A DNA stretch of 64,000 nt from Brevibacillus parabrevis (GTDB taxonomy: Bacteria > Bacillota > Bacilli > Brevibacillales > Brevibacillaceae), in assembly GCF_003710905.1 (NCBI RefSeq), contig NZ_RHHV01000003.1, forward strand, positions 297,138 through 361,137, given 5' to 3'. A model generated the notes under the pieces. It had not been told where the DNA came from and ran no database searches. It saw nothing but the letters and a program-made list of their open reading frames with translations. The position numbers and the translations under genes are program-made. This document shows positions 34,190-43,216 of this stretch, piece by piece; position 1 is the first letter of the stretch, and the number at the start of each line of letters is the position of its first letter.

Positions 34190-35283
34190 GACTTCATTCG
34201 TTGCGGCTTGTTTCGCAGTTTGGCAATCAGCAAGAGAAGCAGCGGCAACAGAATTTGCATGAAAAAGCCGTAGTAAGGAAGCGAAGTTTCGTCGAGATAG
34301 TTAAAAACAATCATGTTGGGGATGCCCCAAAAACTGAACAGCACGATCAAAAAGCCGATTGGCCATACGAGCGGCCGGTAGTCGGTTACTTCCATCAGTT
34401 GTGCACTGCCGAGGACGATGACGTAGAAAAATACCGATATTTTGACAAAAGCGCCCAGCACCCAGACCGCCATCACCACAGACTCCAGATTCTCGAAAAA
34501 ATCGGCAATACTGACGTAGCGCGAAGCAATCATTAAAGGGTAGAGCATGCTGGAAACATCGCTGCCAAACAAGAACAGAGAAAACAAATTGGTGGCAATC
34601 ATCGTGATGGTTACAGCCAGCACGGAAAGCATTCCCCACTTTCGGCCTTTGCTACTGTCGGCTAACAACGGAAAGAGAAAAGCCGTCAGCCAAAACTCGC
34701 CAAGCCAGATGTGCGGAACAACAGCTCCTTTCAGCGAAGGGACAATGCCGTTTTCCAGTACCGGAAAAAAGTTTTGCCAATCCAGATCAGGCAGCAGCAA
34801 AAGGACCATGAGGCATAAGGGAAGTACGAACAGCGGCATGAACAACAGGGCTGCCCGGCCAATTACTTCAATGCCGCCGCGAACAGCAAAGACACAGACC
34901 AGAATCATGCTTGCGATGACGACGACGATCGGAGTGTTGAACAGAAAAGCGCCGACGACAAACTCGGCGTAGTTTCTGACGATTTGCCCCGTCCACATCA
35001 AGTAGAGGAAGCAGTAGAGAAAGCCGATCAGTTTTCCGGGAATCAACCCGACGATTTGGCAGCTGTACTCGATCAGCGTTTGCTGCGGGTAATACTGATG
35101 AAGCCGATGGGAGACGTAAACCGTCAGAAAACCGGCGAATGATGCCCAAATGGGAGACAGCCACAGGTCGTTATGGGCATAGGTAGCCATTGTTGCCGGC
35201 AAGGACAGGATGGCTGTGGCGATAATCGTGGGGTACATCATGACGCCCATCTGGAAAGCCGATATTTTGCCTTTTTCAAGCAT
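34180..35283 (-). CDS. Spore germination receptor B subunit (GerAB family), second copy
   Basis: Polytopic 367-residue protein of the GerAB/amino-acid permease family, about ten membrane segments, expected in the inner spore membrane as the germinant-sensing subunit. It starts MLEKGKISAFQMGVMMYPTI, almost identical to the other B subunit of this operon (36710-37810), but diverges further in. Last gene of the operon, 36 nt after the small protein. The start follows an SD AGGTGAT on the minus strand. Germinant is unknown. Confidence 0.9.
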   Translation of the reverse strand: MLEKGKISAFQMGVMMYPTIIATAILSLPATMATYAHNDLWLSPIWASFAGFLTVYVSHRLHQYYPQQTLIEYSCQIVGLIPGKLIGFLYCFLYLMWTGQIVRNYAEFVVGAFLFNTPIVVVIASMILVCVFAVRGGIEVIGRAALLFMPLFVLPLCLMVLLLLPDLDWQNFFPVLENGIVPSLKGAVVPHIWLGEFWLTAFLFPLLADSSKGRKWGMLSVLAVTITMIATNLFSLFLFGSDVSSMLYPLMIASRYVSIADFFENLESVVMAVWVLGAFVKISVFFYVIVLGSAQLMEVTDYRPLVWPIGFLIVLFSFWGIPNMIVFNYLDETSLPYYGFFMQILLPLLLLLIAKLRNKPQRMKSAA

Positions 35284-35319
35284 GGATGATCACCTCTGGC
35301 AGATCACACGCGCCGCCAT

Positions 35320-35541
35320 TTATTTTTTCATCAAATTTCCCCAAGGCTTGAACAGTTCATTCAGCCAAGTGACAGGCCCGGCCATATTGGGCAAATCGAA
35401 TTGGGCCAATACCCACCCACACAACAAGAGGGAGAAAAAAGCGATTTTGTCTCGAAGCGGCTTCTGCCGCAAAGCTGGAAGCTCAAAGAGAATGATGAGC
35501 AGGACAAGCAATGTAACGCCTAGCGTAACGCCCCATCTCAC
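35320..35541 (-). CDS. Small two-helix membrane protein of the ger operon (D-type subunit)
   Basis: A 73-residue protein with hydrophobic segments at about 4-22 and 35-48 (WGVTLGVTLLVLLIILFEL and FFSLLLCGWVLAQF). GTG 35541 overlaps the gerXC stop codon as GTGA and is preceded by GGAGGAGGTGAG. Small two-helix D proteins encoded with germinant receptors and modulating them are known in Bacillus; assignment here is from size, topology and position. Confidence 0.65.
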   Translation of the reverse strand: MRWGVTLGVTLLVLLIILFELPALRQKPLRDKIAFFSLLLCGWVLAQFDLPNMAGPVTWLNELFKPWGNLMKK

Positions 35542-36713
35542 TTTTCTCTCACCTCCTCCTCGGGTATGCCGCCAGGAAGCGTAACCAGGCCAGGTCGGCG
35601 AACGTATGCATGAATATCCGTGATTACTTTTACGTTGGGGAAAATTTCGTCCCAGTTGTTTTTGGCTGCCTTCCACTCTTGAGGATATTCCCGATAAAAG
35701 TCCGTGGCAAAGTCGAAGATGTCTGCCTTCATTTCGTGCTGTACCTGTTTGAGGGCAAGCTCAATGCGGTCTTCGATGTCCTGTTGAAATGCTTTTTCCA
35801 CAAGCTTGATCATCTCGGGATTGCTCATGTCCAGGTTCGTGCCGTTTTGCACAACGTCTCCTTCCGTTTTCGCCTTTATCGTCATTTGCCATTGTCCATT
35901 GCGGATCGAAGGGATGAATTTGATATCCGAGTGGATGGGGTTGAGAGAGACTGTGCCCTGCACATTTTTAAGCTTGGCGGTGACGGTGTAGCGCTCTACT
36001 TCTCCGCGTATCCACATGACGCCGCGCGTCGCTTTTTCGTTGATCTCTCCGACCATCTTGCCTTTTCGAAAAACGGCGGTTCCCATGATGTATGGCGCTG
36101 TCTCCAACCCTTTGGCCTCGTTTGGCGGCGGCATGACATCGATCAGGGGGAGAGCGGCAGCATTTGATTTGCCCCGCAGCATTTCTTTTAACTGAATGAT
36201 CGTGACCAGCATTCCGATATGCATATCTGACATTTCGCGTATGACTTCGGACGAGTAGCGTTCAAGCTCGGGACGAAGCTCCAGGGTCTTCGCTGCCTTG
36301 CCTTTGCTGACAAACATGTAAGCTCTTTCGCGCGGTTGCGGGTGGCGAACGAGAAAGTCCATTTCTTCGGCAATTCCCCGTTTTGCCATGTCCTCCCCAA
36401 AAATGAATACTTCGCAGTGGCCCCAAAAAATTTTTCGCGGAATCTTCGTTTGCAGCAGAGCGATGGCATCGGCAATACTGGCACCTTTCGCCGACTTTAC
36501 AAGCGTGAGATTGCCGCCGCTGCTTGTGCTGCCTCTGCCCGCACTAAGGGCGCGGGGGATGAATACTTGGACAGACAGCTCGATCTGATTGTCATCTGCT
36601 GCATCAATCGCAGCTCCAGTAATAATCGCCAGATCATTGATCTCGGTTCGGTCCCAGCACCCGCCGAGAAACAACAGCGACATCATGAGAAGCGTCAGCA
36701 AAATCCGCTTCAT
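35538..36713 (-). CDS. Germination lipoprotein Ger(x)C family
   Basis: A 391-residue C subunit of the germinant receptor. Signal peptide with lipobox FLGGC (Cys19) is followed by the family start WDRTEINDLAIITGAAID and the GerC domain with RPELERYSSEVIREMSDMHI and PYIMGTAVFRKGKMVGEI. It is expected on the outer face of the inner spore membrane. It overlaps gerXB by 4 nt (ATGA) and the small D gene by 4 nt, so translation is coupled. Confidence 0.93.
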   Translation of the reverse strand: MKRILLTLLMMSLLFLGGCWDRTEINDLAIITGAAIDAADDNQIELSVQVFIPRALSAGRGSTSSGGNLTLVKSAKGASIADAIALLQTKIPRKIFWGHCEVFIFGEDMAKRGIAEEMDFLVRHPQPRERAYMFVSKGKAAKTLELRPELERYSSEVIREMSDMHIGMLVTIIQLKEMLRGKSNAAALPLIDVMPPPNEAKGLETAPYIMGTAVFRKGKMVGEINEKATRGVMWIRGEVERYTVTAKLKNVQGTVSLNPIHSDIKFIPSIRNGQWQMTIKAKTEGDVVQNGTNLDMSNPEMIKLVEKAFQQDIEDRIELALKQVQHEMKADIFDFATDFYREYPQEWKAAKNNWDEIFPNVKVITDIHAYVRRPGLVTLPGGIPEEEVREK

Positions 36714-37810
36714 GACGATTTTCCCTCCTGTCTGGCAGGACGCACGAAGGACAACAAGAGGAGCAGCAGAGGCAAAAGAGTCAGAACGAGCGGGCCGAGA
36801 AACGGGAAGACGGCCACATCAAACTTGCTGGTTTCCATCAGGCTGGGGATACTCCAAAAACTGAATAGTGTAATGAGAAAACCTAGCGGGAGAACGATCG
36901 GGCGATAATCTGACAAGTTGAGCAATTGCGCACTCCCAAGGGCAGTGGCGTAATAAAAGACGGAAATTTTGATGAAGGCGCCCATAATCCAGATCGCCAT
37001 GACAAGCGATTCCAGATTTTCGAAAAAGTCGGCAAAGCTGACATAGCGAGCGGCTGCCATCAATGGATAAAGCATCGTTGCCACATCGGTTCCGAACAAA
37101 AAGAGCACGATCAGGTTGGAGATGAGCAATGTCAGCATGACAGCAAAAACAGAGAGGACACCCCATTTTCTGCCCTTTTCCCGATCGGTCAAAAAGGGGA
37201 GCAAAAAGGCAAGCAGCATGTACTCCGTAAACCAGCCTTGCGGAATGAGCGCTCCTTTTAGCGATGGTCCTACGCCGTCTGCCATGATCGGGAAAATCCG
37301 GTCGAGCTGAAAGTCCGTGAACAGCAAGACAATCAGGAGCAGCAGCGGCAGGACAAAAAAGGGCGAGAATGCCGTTGCCGCTCTCGCGATTACTTCGACG
37401 CCTCCGCGGACGGCAAAAGCGCAAAGCAGCAGCATGGTAGAGATGACGACTACGATTGGCGTTTGGGTGAGAAAACTGCCTACGAGAAACTCCGCGTAGA
37501 TTCTGACTACCAGAGCGGTCAGCAGTACATATAACAGCATCAAAAATGCGCCGAATGCTTTTCCGAGCAGCTTCCCGAGAATATGCTCGCTGTACTGGAT
37601 GATCGTCTTTTGCGGATAACGTCTGTGCAAGGCGTCTACGACCAGCACCGTGACAAAACCGATCAAGGAAGCCCAGATGGGGGAGAGCCACAGATCATTG
37701 TCGGCGTAGGCGGCAGTAATGCTTGGGACCGTCAGCAAAGCCGTAGCGACGATGGTCGGGTACATGAGAACGGCCATTTGAAAGGCGGATATTTTTCCTT
37801 TTTCCAGCAT
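36710..37810 (-). CDS. Spore germination receptor B subunit (GerAB family), first copy
   Basis: A 366-residue GerAB-family permease-like subunit with about ten membrane segments; MLEKGKISAFQMAVLMYPTI opens it, and DNDLWLSPIWASLIGF follows. It lies directly after the A subunit and overlaps gerXC by 4 nt. Its similarity to the terminal B gene over the full length (DVATMLYPLMAAARYVSFAD versus DVSSMLYPLMIASRYVSIAD) shows duplication within the operon. Confidence 0.92.
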   Translation of the reverse strand: MLEKGKISAFQMAVLMYPTIVATALLTVPSITAAYADNDLWLSPIWASLIGFVTVLVVDALHRRYPQKTIIQYSEHILGKLLGKAFGAFLMLLYVLLTALVVRIYAEFLVGSFLTQTPIVVVISTMLLLCAFAVRGGVEVIARAATAFSPFFVLPLLLLIVLLFTDFQLDRIFPIMADGVGPSLKGALIPQGWFTEYMLLAFLLPFLTDREKGRKWGVLSVFAVMLTLLISNLIVLFLFGTDVATMLYPLMAAARYVSFADFFENLESLVMAIWIMGAFIKISVFYYATALGSAQLLNLSDYRPIVLPLGFLITLFSFWSIPSLMETSKFDVAVFPFLGPLVLTLLPLLLLLLSFVRPARQEGKSS

Positions 37811-37841
37811 TGCTTCCTACACCTCGCTTTCCCTTGTCTGT

Positions 37842-39416
37842 TTATGGATCTTCCGAGCGTTCGGGGCCAGGCTTTTGGTCGGGAGCCTGACGGTACTGAT
37901 TAAATTCTCCGGTGAAGTGGGGGCGCGTCTTCATGGCCCACCATGGAGAGCGGTACAAAATGTCTTTCCATTCTTTTGGTTTGAGCGGGGAAATCCCGGA
38001 CAAATACGGCACGCCGAACGAACGCAAGGTGCACAGGTGAACCACGATCGCAATGAGTCCGAGCATGACTCCCAACAGTCCGAGTGTGCCCGCGAGAAAC
38101 ATGATCGGAAAGCGCAGCAGTCTGACGGCCGTACCGACGCTGTACCGCGGCACCATGAAGTTGGCGATTCCGGTAATGGCTACGACAATGACCATCGGAG
38201 CGGATACGAGTCCGGCGTCAACGGCAGCCTGTCCGATGACGAGCGCCCCTACGATACTGACGGCAGCCCCGATTTGCTTGGGCAATCTTACTCCGGCTTC
38301 GCGCAAAGCTTCGAAGGTGATTTCCATCAAGAGCGCCTCGACCAGGCCGGGAAAAGGCACAGCTTCCCGGGAAGCCGCCATGCTGATCAGAAGAGACGTC
38401 GGCACCATCTCCTGATGAAACGTAATGATGGCTACGTACAAGGAAGGGAGCAATAAAGAGATCCCGAGAAACAGATAGCGCAGCCAGCGAATCGCCGTGC
38501 TGATGATATAACGCTGGTAATAATCTTCCGCAGCCTGAAAGAGAGCAAAAAACGTCACGGGAGCAATCAGGGCAAAAGGCGTGCCGTCAACGAGAATGAC
38601 GACTCTGCCTTCCAGTAATGCGGAGCAAGCTGTATCCGGTCGTTCCGTATCTTTTAACTGCGGAAAAGGCGAGGCAGGATTGTCCTCAATCATTTCTTCT
38701 ATATATCCGCTCTCCAAAATCCCGTCGATCTGGATGCGATTCAGTCGCGCTTTTGCCTCTTCGACCAAGGTCTGGTCGACAATTCCCTCCATATAGGCCA
38801 CGATCACTTCCGTTTGCGTGTATCCCCCGATTTTCATGCGTTCCATTTTCAAAGCCGGATCTTTGATTCTGCGGCGGATTTGGGAGGTATTCACGTCCAG
38901 TGTTTCCGTGAAGCCTTCTCGCGGTCCACGTATCCCCACCTCTGCTGAAGGCTCCTCGATGTTTCGCTTTTCCCATTTGGCCAGACCAAGCGACAGCGCC
39001 CGTTCTTCTCCTTCCCACAGCAAGACGGGATTGCCGCTGCCGATTTCTTCAATACAGTCGGCAATCGTAGCAAGATTTTTGATGCGAGAGACAGCCAAAA
39101 CCTGCTCAGCCATTTGCTCCATGTCAGGAAATTCGTTTTCATTTGCTTGCATGAGCGGCGTCAACACGTACTGATCTACGTCTTGAACGGTACACAGACC
39201 GCTAATAAACACGACATGCGCCTTGATTGTTTTCCCGATATAAAAAGGCCGAAAAATGACGTCCGAGCATTTGGAGTAGATGTCTTGCAACGTTTGGAGG
39301 TTTTCCTTCGTCTCTTTTGATAAGGTCAAATGAGCGTAGGGACTTGGGCTGTTTTGCCTGGCAGGTTCGAGTTTATGCTTGTTTGTTCTCCACCATTTTC
39401 GTCCGTTGCGATTCAA
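37842..39416 (-). CDS. Spore germination receptor A subunit (GerA family)
   Basis: A 524-residue A subunit: soluble N-terminal domain (about 1-280) with LQDIYSKCSDVIFRPFYIG and EVGIRGPREGFTETLDVNTSQIRRRIKDP (quoted in part as GPREGFTETL), then about five membrane segments with PSLYVAIITFHQEMVPTSLL and LRKPKQIG-type helices, and a Pro-rich tail. TTG 39416 is selected because AAAGGAGGA lies 6 nt upstream; the frame is open to 39449. First gene of the A-B-C-D-B operon. No clear sigma-G promoter was found. Confidence 0.9.
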   Translation of the reverse strand: MNRNGRKWWRTNKHKLEPARQNSPSPYAHLTLSKETKENLQTLQDIYSKCSDVIFRPFYIGKTIKAHVVFISGLCTVQDVDQYVLTPLMQANENEFPDMEQMAEQVLAVSRIKNLATIADCIEEIGSGNPVLLWEGEERALSLGLAKWEKRNIEEPSAEVGIRGPREGFTETLDVNTSQIRRRIKDPALKMERMKIGGYTQTEVIVAYMEGIVDQTLVEEAKARLNRIQIDGILESGYIEEMIEDNPASPFPQLKDTERPDTACSALLEGRVVILVDGTPFALIAPVTFFALFQAAEDYYQRYIISTAIRWLRYLFLGISLLLPSLYVAIITFHQEMVPTSLLISMAASREAVPFPGLVEALLMEITFEALREAGVRLPKQIGAAVSIVGALVIGQAAVDAGLVSAPMVIVVAITGIANFMVPRYSVGTAVRLLRFPIMFLAGTLGLLGVMLGLIAIVVHLCTLRSFGVPYLSGISPLKPKEWKDILYRSPWWAMKTRPHFTGEFNQYRQAPDQKPGPERSEDP

Positions 39417-39901
39417 GCGAGGTCCTCCTTTCCGACACAGTGAGGCCAATTTTTGTTACTAGACAGTTTGTCCAATTATGAATTTTTATAATCCAACGCT
39501 GGCAGCTTTGTCGGCATTTTCACTGTTTTGCCCAAAAAAAGAACCAGCTGAATCGGTCAGCTGGCGCAAAAGGTATTCCCCAAGTTATTTGTTTAGACAC
39601 TTCCATTTTATCAATAATGAATAATATTGTAAACTTTCTCATCAAATGGAATTGACCTCGTTCTGGTGACATCTTTCCATTCCTTGACATCACTGATTCG
39701 TACAGGTATCCTAACAAATATTACTCGCCGCTTTCCCCTGGCAAGGCGGGTGGTTTGTTGCCGGACCAAAGACGCGGGAACCGCGCTTGCAGCAGGCGGG
39801 TTAATGCCAAGTTTTCTATGTTGCAAAAGGATGTCACTATGCTATAGTGAATGACGAACGCAAACACTATATAGATGTAGAGAAAAGTTGGGAGCGGTGC
39901 T
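39417..39901. other. Intergenic region between the ger operon and the SLAP genes
   Basis: About 485 nt with no supportable gene. It contains a minus-strand terminator (39534-39564, below). Short minus-strand frames near 39611-39826 may be a relic, but I see no SD or homology. Promoters of the divergent transcription units must lie here; none is clear. Confidence 0.5.
39534..39564 (-). terminator. Orphan minus-strand terminator
   Basis: CCAGCTGA / TCAGCTGG stem, loop ATCGG with T run only when read on the minus strand. It lies upstream of gerXA, so it must end a transcript that starts to its right, where no gene is apparent. Confidence 0.7.
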
Positions 39902-40849
39902 ATGTTATCCTTCTTGAAGAGTTTAATGGGGAAGACGCCTACCACAAAAGAGGTGCGAGAACAGGTTCAGGAGGAATCCATTCTGTCCGCTTCTGATACC
40001 GAACAGTCTCATCAGGAAAAGCAAGGTCTACACAAAACATCTGCCGGCGTCATTACCACGCTGTCCCTGCATGAATCGTGGGAAGCGAATCTGGGTGCGC
40101 AGGAGAAATACGCGCTTTCCTTTATGGCACAGGAGCTGGAGCCGCTGCAGGAAGGGAACATTTCCCTCGCTGGAACAGCGCTCGTTCCGCATGATGATGG
40201 AATCGAAATCACGGCGTTTATTCGCAACAGTTCGGACCATCCAATCAACCTAAAGGAAATGACGCTGGTGGTATTGTTCGGGGATCAGCAGCTATTTACC
40301 CGCCAGACGTTTGACTTTAGCGAGATAGGGGAAATTCCGCCGCGATCTGCAAGACCGTGGTCGTTTGTATTTGCGCGTGAACACTTCCTGCAAGTGAACG
40401 TGCTGCTGGCGAACTGGAAGATTGCATTCGAGATGGCACAAAAGAAAATGGTGTTGCCACAGCAGCTGGAACTGGAAGAGTCCTGGATCAAGGCGCTGTC
40501 GAATGAACAAAAAAATTCCTTGATCGAGCTGGCGAAAACACTTCCTGCGCTCAATGAGGGAGAAGTAAATATCCAGGGTGTGCAAATTCGTCGCTCCGAG
40601 GAAGGCGCACTTCACGTCATGCTTTTGATTCGCAACGGCTCGCCGCAGTCTCTTTCCTTTGAAACGTTGCCGCTTGCTCTCTATGATGCGACAGGAGAAA
40701 AGGTGGCTGAAGGAGTGTTTGAACTGGGAAGCTTGACGGTGAATGCCAATACGAGCAAGCCATGGCTGTTTATTTATCCTCCGGAAAGCATTTTGCTGGA
40801 GCAGCCGGATCTTTCTCGCTGGCGAGTGAATGTTCCACAGCAAGCCTAG
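39902..40849 (+). CDS. SLAP-domain protein 1 (S-layer assembly type)
   Basis: A 315-residue cytoplasmic protein with a short variable head and two SLAP domains (about 55-165 and 180-312). Domain hallmarks: TTLSLHESWEANLGAQEKYA, LVPHDDGIEITAFIRNSSD, FSEIGEIPPRSARPWSFVF, repeated as LELEESWIKALSNEQKNSL, MLLIRNGSPQSL and SKPWLFIYPPE. Such proteins are associated with accessory-Sec export of S-layer proteins in Bacillus. First of three tandem paralogues. ATG 39902 follows GGGAG. Confidence 0.85.
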   Translation: MLSFLKSLMGKTPTTKEVREQVQEESILSASDTEQSHQEKQGLHKTSAGVITTLSLHESWEANLGAQEKYALSFMAQELEPLQEGNISLAGTALVPHDDGIEITAFIRNSSDHPINLKEMTLVVLFGDQQLFTRQTFDFSEIGEIPPRSARPWSFVFAREHFLQVNVLLANWKIAFEMAQKKMVLPQQLELEESWIKALSNEQKNSLIELAKTLPALNEGEVNIQGVQIRRSEEGALHVMLLIRNGSPQSLSFETLPLALYDATGEKVAEGVFELGSLTVNANTSKPWLFIYPPESILLEQPDLSRWRVNVPQQA

Positions 40850-40931
40850 ATTTGCATGAGCCGTATAGAAATGTTTATGATGAAGAGAGAGAAATTGCGT
40901 TCGGGTTCGGACGTGTGTGAGGAGGTAACAC

Positions 40932-41894
40932 ATGTTTTCTTTTATGAAGAATTTGTTTGGCAAGGAACAGGGCGAGAAAGCTCTGGATGAATTGAAGAAA
41001 GAAATTCAGGAAGAGTCGGCATTCGACATTGACGAACTGAAAGAAACCGAAGTGGAAGTGGAAAAGGAACAGGCGAAGACCAGCGCTCCGGCTAAACGCG
41101 AGAAAATCAAGACAGAGCTGTCGCTGCATCCTTTGTGGGAGCAAGAGCTGGATTCCGAGAAAAAGTACACGCTGCGCTTTTTGCAGGAGGAGCTTCCAGA
41201 AATCGCGCGCGGTTTGATCAGCGTGACGGGCTTCAGTATGATTCCCCAACCGAACGGCATGATCGTGACGATGTTCTTCCGCAATGCGACAGATAAGCCA
41301 GTTCGTTTTAAAACGATTGGTTTGGCGATCTATCTGGACGACAAGCCGTTTGCGCGGATCAGAATCGATCTGTCCGAGATGGGCTCGATTCCGCCGCATA
41401 CGAGCCGTCCGTGGGAAGTGCTGTTCCCGGAAGAGTCCTATCTGCACGACAACTTCCAGTTCAGTCGCTGGAAAGTCGTGATGAAGGCAGGGAACCGCGC
41501 GCATATTTGGCCACGCACGCTTGAACTGGACCCGGAGATGGAGAACCGCATGACCGATCGGCAAAAGGATCGTCTGGAGAAGCTCGCCAATTCTTTGCCG
41601 CCAATCCCGGTGAATACCGTACAAGTTACGGGTTTTGATATCGGCAAAACGAAAGAAGGGCAACTGGTCGCTGCGATGCTGTTCCGCAATGGTCTGTCGA
41701 CGGAGTATCGCCCTGAGCAACTGAAAGTAACGATTTCCGATACAGACGGGGATGTCGTTGCGCGAGGCGTTCTTGACGCCAGAAAGATCTGTGTCCAGCC
41801 TGGCAACAGTCGTCCGTGGCTGATCGTGTTCCCGCCGGAATTTGTGAAAAAGCCTGATGCCAATCTGCGTAGATGGATTCTTGACGTAGAGTAG
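40932..41894 (+). CDS. SLAP-domain protein 2 (S-layer assembly type)
   Basis: A 320-residue paralogue of the preceding gene, starting MFSFMKNLFGKEQGEKALDE. It has an acidic, coiled-coil-like head to about residue 60 and two SLAP domains: TELSLHPLWEQELDSEKKYT, FSMIPQPNGMIVTMFFRNAT, EMGSIPPHTSRPWEVLFPEE, then WPRTLELDPEMENRMTDRQK and AAMLFRNGLSTEYRP. AGGAGGTAAC lies before ATG 40932. It is spaced 82 nt from gene 1 and 40 nt from gene 3; co-transcription is likely. Confidence 0.87.
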   Translation: MFSFMKNLFGKEQGEKALDELKKEIQEESAFDIDELKETEVEVEKEQAKTSAPAKREKIKTELSLHPLWEQELDSEKKYTLRFLQEELPEIARGLISVTGFSMIPQPNGMIVTMFFRNATDKPVRFKTIGLAIYLDDKPFARIRIDLSEMGSIPPHTSRPWEVLFPEESYLHDNFQFSRWKVVMKAGNRAHIWPRTLELDPEMENRMTDRQKDRLEKLANSLPPIPVNTVQVTGFDIGKTKEGQLVAAMLFRNGLSTEYRPEQLKVTISDTDGDVVARGVLDARKICVQPGNSRPWLIVFPPEFVKKPDANLRRWILDVE

Positions 41895-41934
41895 ACGCGT
41901 GATTTTTCTAAAGTGGGAAAGAGGAGGTTGACAT

Positions 41935-42930
41935 ATGAGTTGGTTATTGGAAAACTGGTTTGGTTCCAAAGAAAGCTTGGAGCAGGTACGAGAGGACATT
42001 CATGAGTATTTGCACAATGAATTTTACTTGGGCGTATCCGGTATTGAAAATCCGCAGCAGTCTGCAAACCGCGTGGAGTCAAAAGAGCTGTTCCTGTCGA
42101 TGAACGGTCCGTGGGACGCGCAGCTGGACGAGGCCGAGCAGGAATTGCTGCAATATGTGCACGATGAGTTGCCGCCTGTAGTACGTGATGAGGTCGGTGT
42201 CATTCCGTTCTTCACACAGGCGACCGTAGAAGGCTATTTGGTGCTTGCCTACATTCGCAATGCGACAGACCGCAACGTACTGTTGCAAAAGCTGCCGCTC
42301 TCTCTCGTAACAGCAGAAGGCGAAGAGGTGGCGAAAAAGACGTTCGACTTGATGACAAGCGGACCAGTCGATTCCATGTCCAGTCGTCCGGCGGAGTTTA
42401 TGTTCCGTTGGGAAGAGTTTGACCGCATTCCGGAGCAAGAAGTACCGCTGACGATTGTGTATAAAAAGCCGCAAAAACAGCGACTCGAAGGAAGCCACGA
42501 GCTGAACATGGGGCTGAGTGCCAGTGAGCAAGAGCAGTATTTGCAAAAAGCAGCGGCAGAAGCTCCGGTAGAAGCTGGGCAGGTGGACTTGCAAGTTCTC
42601 GCAATCAAGCCGAACGAGGATAACGGTCTGAAAGTCGTTGTTGTATTCCGCAACGGTTTGGAGAAGCGCCTGGAGTTTACCGAGGTGCCGATCCTGGTGC
42701 ACGACAAGGATGGCGAAGCGGTTGCCCGCGTCAACTACACCTTGCAAAACATGAAGGTGGAAGCGAACAGCCAGCGTGTCTGGGCATTTGACATCCCGTC
42801 CTCTTCGATTAAAAAAGCAGGAGTAGACGTGACAGAGTTGACTGCTTTCATTCCGCAAGCGCGCCAAAGAAAAAAACAGGAAACATACGTAGCGCCTGAA
42901 ACCGAAGACAATAAAGGTCTGCTGCAGTAA
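41935..42930 (+). CDS. SLAP-domain protein 3 (accessory-Sec S-layer assembly type)
   Basis: A 331-residue third paralogue (MSWLLENWFGSKESLEQVRE), again with two SLAP domains: LFLSMNGPWDAQLDEAEQEL, GYLVLAYIRNATDRNVLLQ, DSMSSRPAEFMFRWEEFD, then SHELNMGLSASEQEQYLQKA and KVVVVFRNGLEKRLEF. It carries a Lys/Gln-rich C-terminal tail. AGGAGGTTG precedes ATG 41935. A terminator follows. Unlike accessory-Sec loci, no secA2 is seen in the window. Confidence 0.85.
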   Translation: MSWLLENWFGSKESLEQVREDIHEYLHNEFYLGVSGIENPQQSANRVESKELFLSMNGPWDAQLDEAEQELLQYVHDELPPVVRDEVGVIPFFTQATVEGYLVLAYIRNATDRNVLLQKLPLSLVTAEGEEVAKKTFDLMTSGPVDSMSSRPAEFMFRWEEFDRIPEQEVPLTIVYKKPQKQRLEGSHELNMGLSASEQEQYLQKAAAEAPVEAGQVDLQVLAIKPNEDNGLKVVVVFRNGLEKRLEFTEVPILVHDKDGEAVARVNYTLQNMKVEANSQRVWAFDIPSSSIKKAGVDVTELTAFIPQARQRKKQETYVAPETEDNKGLLQ

Positions 42931-42936
42931 TGAACG

Positions 42937-42969
42937 AAACCCTTTTTGCCACTGGTGAAAAGGGTTTTT
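42937..42969 (+). terminator. Terminator after the SLAP genes
   Basis: AAACCCTTTTT...AAAAGGGTTTTTC stem-loop with a T run. Confidence 0.85.
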
Positions 42970-43216
42970 CTACTGCCAAAACGTTCCAAATATTGGGGAA
43001 TTAGGGTTGCAATTCGCCCTTTTTATCCGCTATGCTAGGACGAGGAATATCATACTCGAATACCTTTTTGAACGTATTGGGATTGATTGCAAAAGTTTGC
43101 GGGTATTCATACGTTAAGAAAACCTTCCGCTAAAGCGCGGCCTTATGACGGAAACGGCTTCGACAGAGGTTTTCTTGCTGCATGATTTGCAGGGAGAGAG
43201 GGAAGGACTGTTTTTT

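Noticed and set aside
35610..36167. Plus-strand frames within the ger operon
   Set aside because: They overlap GerC and GerB genes with strong domain and overlap evidence and lack SD sites.
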